Below are positions 60,226 through 64,000 of a DNA stretch of 64,000 bases, piece by piece. The stretch's first letter is position 1. Every line of letters begins with the position of its first letter. Source of the DNA: Phanerochaete sordida (lineage: Eukaryota > Basidiomycota > Agaricomycetes > Polyporales > Phanerochaetaceae); assembly GCA_019973155.2 (NCBI GenBank), contig BPQB01000033.1, positions 248,001 to 312,000 of the forward strand, written 5' to 3'. The notes below the pieces were generated by a model, which saw only the letters and a list, made by a program, of their open reading frames with translations, was not told where the DNA came from and did not search any database. The translations under genes were made by a program, and so were the position numbers.

Positions 60226-61396
60226 ATGCCCCCCGCGCTCCCGACCGCCCTCGCCTGCACGCTGCTCGCCGCGACGAGCTACGCCGCCGTCGCGCTCATG
60301 CTCGCCGCGCCCGCGACGACCGACGTCCTCATGCCCGCCCTCGCCGCCGCGCAGGCCGCCGGCCGCTTCGCCGACGGCACGCCCCTGCGCACGCGCTACA
60401 CCGGCCTCGCGCCGCTCGACGGCGTGCTCAGCGGCCTCGTCGCGTACTTCTTCCTCCTCGTCGACGGCGCGGACCCCGCCGCCCTGCGCTTCTCGCGCTG
60501 GTTCGTCCCGCAGCTCGCGCCCTGGCTCGTGCTCATGCACTGGGAGGCCGGCCGGCGCACCGCGCTCGTCGCGCGCATGTAAGCCCCCTCCGCCCTCCCG
60601 CGCGCCCGCAGCTGACGCGCGCAGCCCGACGCTCGTCGGCCTCGTCATGCAGCGCCTCACCGGCGGCGTCGTCCTCCCGCTCTACTACGCCGCGTTCGCG
60701 CTCACGACGCCGCTCGCCCCCACGCCGCCCACGCCCGACACCGTCGCGCGCGCACACGCGCTCCTCCCCGCGCTCGCCCTCGGCTTCGGCCTCCCCTCGC
60801 TCGCGCTCTTCGCCGCGCCCGCGCGCCTCGCGCCCGCCTCCGCACAGCTGCTCGCCGCGCTCTGGCAGCCTTTCCCGCTCTGGCTCGCGCTCCTCGCGAA
60901 CGGCCTGCGCCCCTTCTTCGCCGCCGTGCTCCCCGCGCCCGCGGGCCCCGCCGCGTGCGCGCGCGCCGCCAAGCAGAGCATCCAGCGCACGTTCCTCGCG
61001 TGCGGCGCCCTCTCTGCCCTCACACACATCTGGGCGCTCGCCGACGCGCTCACCGCCAAGAGCCCCAGCGCCGCACTCATCACGACGTTCGTCCCTTACA
61101 CACTCTGGCTGTCCCTCGGGCTCGCGCCGCGCCCCGACGCGCCGCCGCTGCACCAGGCCGCGCGCGCCTTCTTCCAGTACGACTGCGCGTGCATCGCGCT
61201 CGGCGCGGCGCTCTTCTTCGCGTGGTCGCACGCCGCGCTCGCGCGCCCCGGGCGCGACGCGGGCCTCGCCGGCTGGGCGGCGCGCGCGGGCGTGCTGTGT
61301 GTCGTCGGTGGCCCCGGCGCGGCGCTTGCGTGGGCGGCGTATGTCAGGGAGGACCAGGTGTTTGCGTTGGTGCGCGGGAGGGGGAAGGAGGAGTGA
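60226..61396 (+). CDS. Multi-pass membrane protein 3 (family of unknown function)
   Basis: 374 residues; exons 60226-60578 and 60625-61396. The N-terminal membrane segment is LACTLLAATSYAAVALMLA. The shared loop and motif are LRTRYTGLAPLDGVLSGLVA, FFLLVDGADPAALRFSRWFV and PQLAPWLVLMHWEAGRR. Exon 2 starts PTLVGLVMQRLTGGVVLPLY, with LGFGLPSLALFAA, QPFPLWLALLANGLRPFFA, FVPYTLWLSLGLAP, QYDCACIALGAALFFAWSHA and the C-terminal GGPGAALAWAAYVREDQVFA. It is closest to member 1, which is 9 kb away in the opposite orientation. Codon bias is strongly GC at third positions. No function assigned. Confidence 0.75.
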
Positions 61397-62374
61397 GGTG
61401 GGGTGCTGGGGTTTTTGCTGGGGTTGTCGAGCTGAGATGATAGGCAGGCAGCATATAGTCGCGTTTTAGTCTGCCAAGACAGACCTTATAAAATACTAGT
61501 CGCGTTTTATGCGTTTGAAGGACTGTACATTGGTACGCAAACTCTGCCATGCCTTTCATACTATTCCTAACAGAAATTATCACGCCAGGTGTCCGGTGTC
61601 CCCTCGATGTTCCACCAATTCCCAACGCGCTCGGCGCAACGTTCCGTGCAATCTAGCTATCTGTATCTAGGTATCGTGCCATGCTTGATTATTCAACAGG
61701 TTCCCACGCATCATTCGGTCTGACCACGCGACGAACGTCGGAAGGCGTTCTTGAAAAGCGTCCGCAAGAGGAGCACGTAAGTTCACAGGTCCCGAGACCT
61801 GCTCGGAGCTGCACCGTACATGTATGCGCGCGGCGCGCGGTGTCGATCGCGGTCGACGCGTATCGCAGGAAGATCTCTGTAGCGTCTTATGCCAGGGAGC
61901 GGCCGGGCCAGTACACATCCAACGCGCAGTGTCGCGTGCACCCGCACCGTCGCACGACGTGAGTCTGCACGTCGCCACGCTTGCCGACTTAACTGACCTA
62001 CGCGCAGAGACGGGTAGCATCGACGCGGCCGCTGCAGCCGATATGCGCTACATCCCCGCGTCCACTTCTGCCGCCACACCAGCCCAAACTGCAACGCGCA
62101 AGCGGCACGCCCAGAACGAGACACCTCTGGCGGAGACGTGCCTCCGATGGCCTGGCGGAGGGCCGGAGGCTGACGACGGACGTGCGGACGACGCGCTTCG
62201 GGCGCGGCGTGCGCTGCACCCGCAGCTGGCAGCCGTCGTCAGCCGCCAGCGGGTAAGGATGGGACGGTCGCGGCCCCTGTGTTCACCACCTCTCTTTCGC
62301 TTTTGCTTTCACGTTGCTGTCTCATACCTACCGCATCTCGTACTCCATCTCCTCATCGTCCCACGCACACCACT
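61397..62374 (+). other. Upstream region of coiled-coil gene B
   Basis: About 1 kb without a supportable gene. The 100 bp before the ATG is pyrimidine-rich and probably the leader. Confidence 0.4.
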
Positions 62375-63300
62375 ATGACTACCTCCACGCCCACCACCAC
62401 GCCCCAACCCGCGCACACCGCCCCTGCAGGCCCAGGGACGCCCAGCGCACCGGCAGCCGAGGTACGTCGCACGTTAGCGTCCGCAGGACCCCCAGCTGAC
62501 CCGCGCCGCAGCGCCCCGCGCCCGCGCCCGCTTCCACCACTCAGCCCCCCGCAGACATGCGCACCGTGCTCATCGCGCGCCTGCGCACCGAGCTCGCGCG
62601 CGGCGCCGCGCTCAACAAGGAGCGCAACGGCCACCTCCGCGCGCTCAGGGCCGACAACACGCGCCTCACCGCCGACAACACGCGCCTCGAGCACGCGCTC
62701 GCCGCAGACACGCGCACCGTGCTCGTCGCGCGCCTCCGCACCGAGCTCGCGCGCGGCGCCGCGCTCAACAAGGAGCGCAACGGCCACCTGCGCGCGCTCA
62801 GGGCCGACAACGCGCGCCTCAACGCCGACAACACCTCCCTCAAGGCCGACAACACGCGCCTCGAGCACGCGCTCGCCGCCGAGCGCGCGCGCGCGGCCAA
62901 GGCCGAGCACGCCGCCGCCGCCGCGCTGGCGCAGGCGCGCGTGGGCGTGGATGGGAGGCGGCTGGAGGGCGGGAAGGAGAATTTTGGGGGCGCGAAGCGG
63001 CGCGCGTCCTGCGACGCCGCGGCGCCGCCCCCGCCGAAGCGGCTGCGCGCGACGCACGCAGCCGGCGCGCCGTTCCCGTTCACGTTTACCTTCCGCGGCA
63101 CGACGGCGTACTCGGGGCTCTCGGCGGCGGCGGGCGGCGCGCACTTCGCGGGGGGCGTCCTCCGGCAGATTGTAAGTTGTAGTGACCTTCTCAGGCGGCT
63201 GTGTGCTGATTGGTGTGAATAGGTGGGGAGGACGATGGATGGTCCTGAGCTCGGCGGCGGGTCTGGGGCTTTTGGCGCTGTGCAGCCGGTTTGTGCTTAG
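62375..63300 (+). CDS. Coiled-coil protein B with two 51-residue repeats and FTFTF motif
   Basis: 274 residues; exons 62375-62461, 62512-63171, 63223-63300. The true start is the ATG at 62375 in a short first exon; the later ATG at 62557 lies inside exon 2. Two near-identical repeats of 51 residues (period 153 nt, from 62560) each contain LRTELARGAALNKERNGHLR and end LEHALAA. A helical RAKAEHAAAAALAQARVG follows, then a basic KRRASCDAAAPPPPKRLR, and finally FPFTFTFRGTTAYSGLSAAA with GGVLRQIVGR across the last intron. The same C-terminal motif, basic patch and intron occur in protein A at 54.8-56.4 kb. Likely nuclear, self-associating; no known domain. Function unknown. Confidence 0.72.
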
Positions 63301-63599
63301 GTTATGGGTCGTGGTCGGCCTCCTCCAGCTCTCGTCTTCGGTCTCCCAGTCTATGTAGCGGTCGCATCCTTTTCTCTCAGCCTCGTCCCCGATCTTCTCT
63401 CGATATCTGCTACCGCCCCGTCTCTCTGTCTCTTCACCGGTCATCCTCAGCTCTCCATCATCGTCTCATCGGCTACAGCATCATCTCCTCATCGCCATCC
63501 TCCCTCCGCCTCTCCATTCCCTACCTCTCCGTCCGCCTCTCCTCTCCTTCATCCCTCCCCCTCCTCCCCATCCTCCTTCTGCGCCTCCATCCTCTTCCC
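63301..63599 (+). other. Pyrimidine-rich spacer before repeat copy D
   Basis: C+T-rich stretch, no gene; this tract is similar in base make-up to the end regions of the other copies. Confidence 0.4.
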
Positions 63600-64000
63600 C
63601 GCCTCTTTCCCCACCGGCCGGTCCGGCACCCCTCAAGTCAGCCTCAAGCGAAGATTTCAAGAGCGCGCGCAGTGTCAAGACCGGGTCGCCTCAAGCACGG
63701 CCCCCCTCAAGCCCACGGGCGAAGACTCAAGACCGCCGGTGGCGCGGGGGTGCTGGCGAGGTGACCTGTTTCCGTTCCCCGGCGGTCTCCCCGCGGGTCG
63801 CCTGTACTGCCTTCCGTCTCACCGTCTGTGATCTTTTCAGGCCTTAAGCGAAGACACAAGTGCGCGCGGTGTCAAGAACGGGTCTCCTCAAGCACGGCTC
63901 CCCTCAAGCTCGCGGGCGAGACCGGCTGCCAGCGCTGCCGGTGGCGCGGGGGCGCTGGCGAGGTGACCTGTTTCCGTTCCCCGGCGGTCTCCCCGCGGGT
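63600..64000 (-). repeat. Interspersed repeat copy D, 3' module in tandem, cut by window end
   Basis: Same family in reverse orientation. CAGTGTCAAGACCGGGTCGC (about 63670) and GGCGAGGTGACCTGTTTCCG (about 63755), both in the 3' module of copies A and B, recur in diverged or identical form at about 63860 and 63957, a spacing of roughly 200 bp. The rest lies beyond base 64000. Confidence 0.75.

Overview
This is a GC-rich stretch of a filamentous basidiomycete genome, most likely an agaricomycete. The genes are compact and cut by many introns of about 45-65 nt. Donors are usually GTRNGT, branch sites CTGAC/CTGAT, and acceptors YAG. The coding content (Erg25, NC2-alpha, Sld5, CFIm25, MAPR/Dap1, RhoGEF) is typically fungal. 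Exon joins were made by hand; for every complete model the exon lengths sum to a multiple of three and the reading frame is open. Gene names come from recognising motifs and overall family resemblance, not from any search.

Region 1 (1-18 kb) is accessory. It holds four of five paralogous flavin amine oxidases (L-amino-acid-oxidase-like): two on the minus strand at the left (the first runs off the window edge and carries an in-frame exon duplication) and two on the plus strand. They are interrupted by a C-4 methylsterol oxidase (erg25) and an F-box-like gene. The end of the F-box gene plus its downstream spacer was copied together with an oxidase gene; the second copy of that tail, at 12.0-12.7 kb, is decayed. 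A questin-oxidase-like gene follows at 16-18 kb.

Region 2 (19-35 kb) mixes housekeeping and accessory genes: O-acetylhomoserine sulfhydrylase, the cleavage factor CFIm25 (NUDT21), a broken fifth amine oxidase, one copy of an interspersed repeat, a second questin-oxidase-like gene on the opposite strand, a PhyH-type dioxygenase, a Dap1-like haem protein and an S9 serine peptidase.

Region 3 (35-51 kb) starts with a second repeat copy. It continues with NC2-alpha, the GINS subunit Sld5, a C2H2 zinc-finger protein, a large RhoGEF, an alpha/beta-hydrolase and a secreted BNR-like protein.

Region 4 (50-64 kb) holds three paralogous multi-pass membrane proteins of unknown function and two paralogous coiled-coil proteins that share an unusual C-terminal motif. 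Two further copies of the interspersed repeat lie here; each has amplified a different internal module in tandem.

The amine oxidase and questin-oxidase-like genes nearly all have a clear TATA element at a fixed distance before the ATG, which suggests strongly inducible expression. No operon-like logic is expected, and no evidence was found that the accessory genes form one biosynthetic pathway. The oxidase/questin-oxidase neighbourhood looks like a locus of recent duplication and decay.
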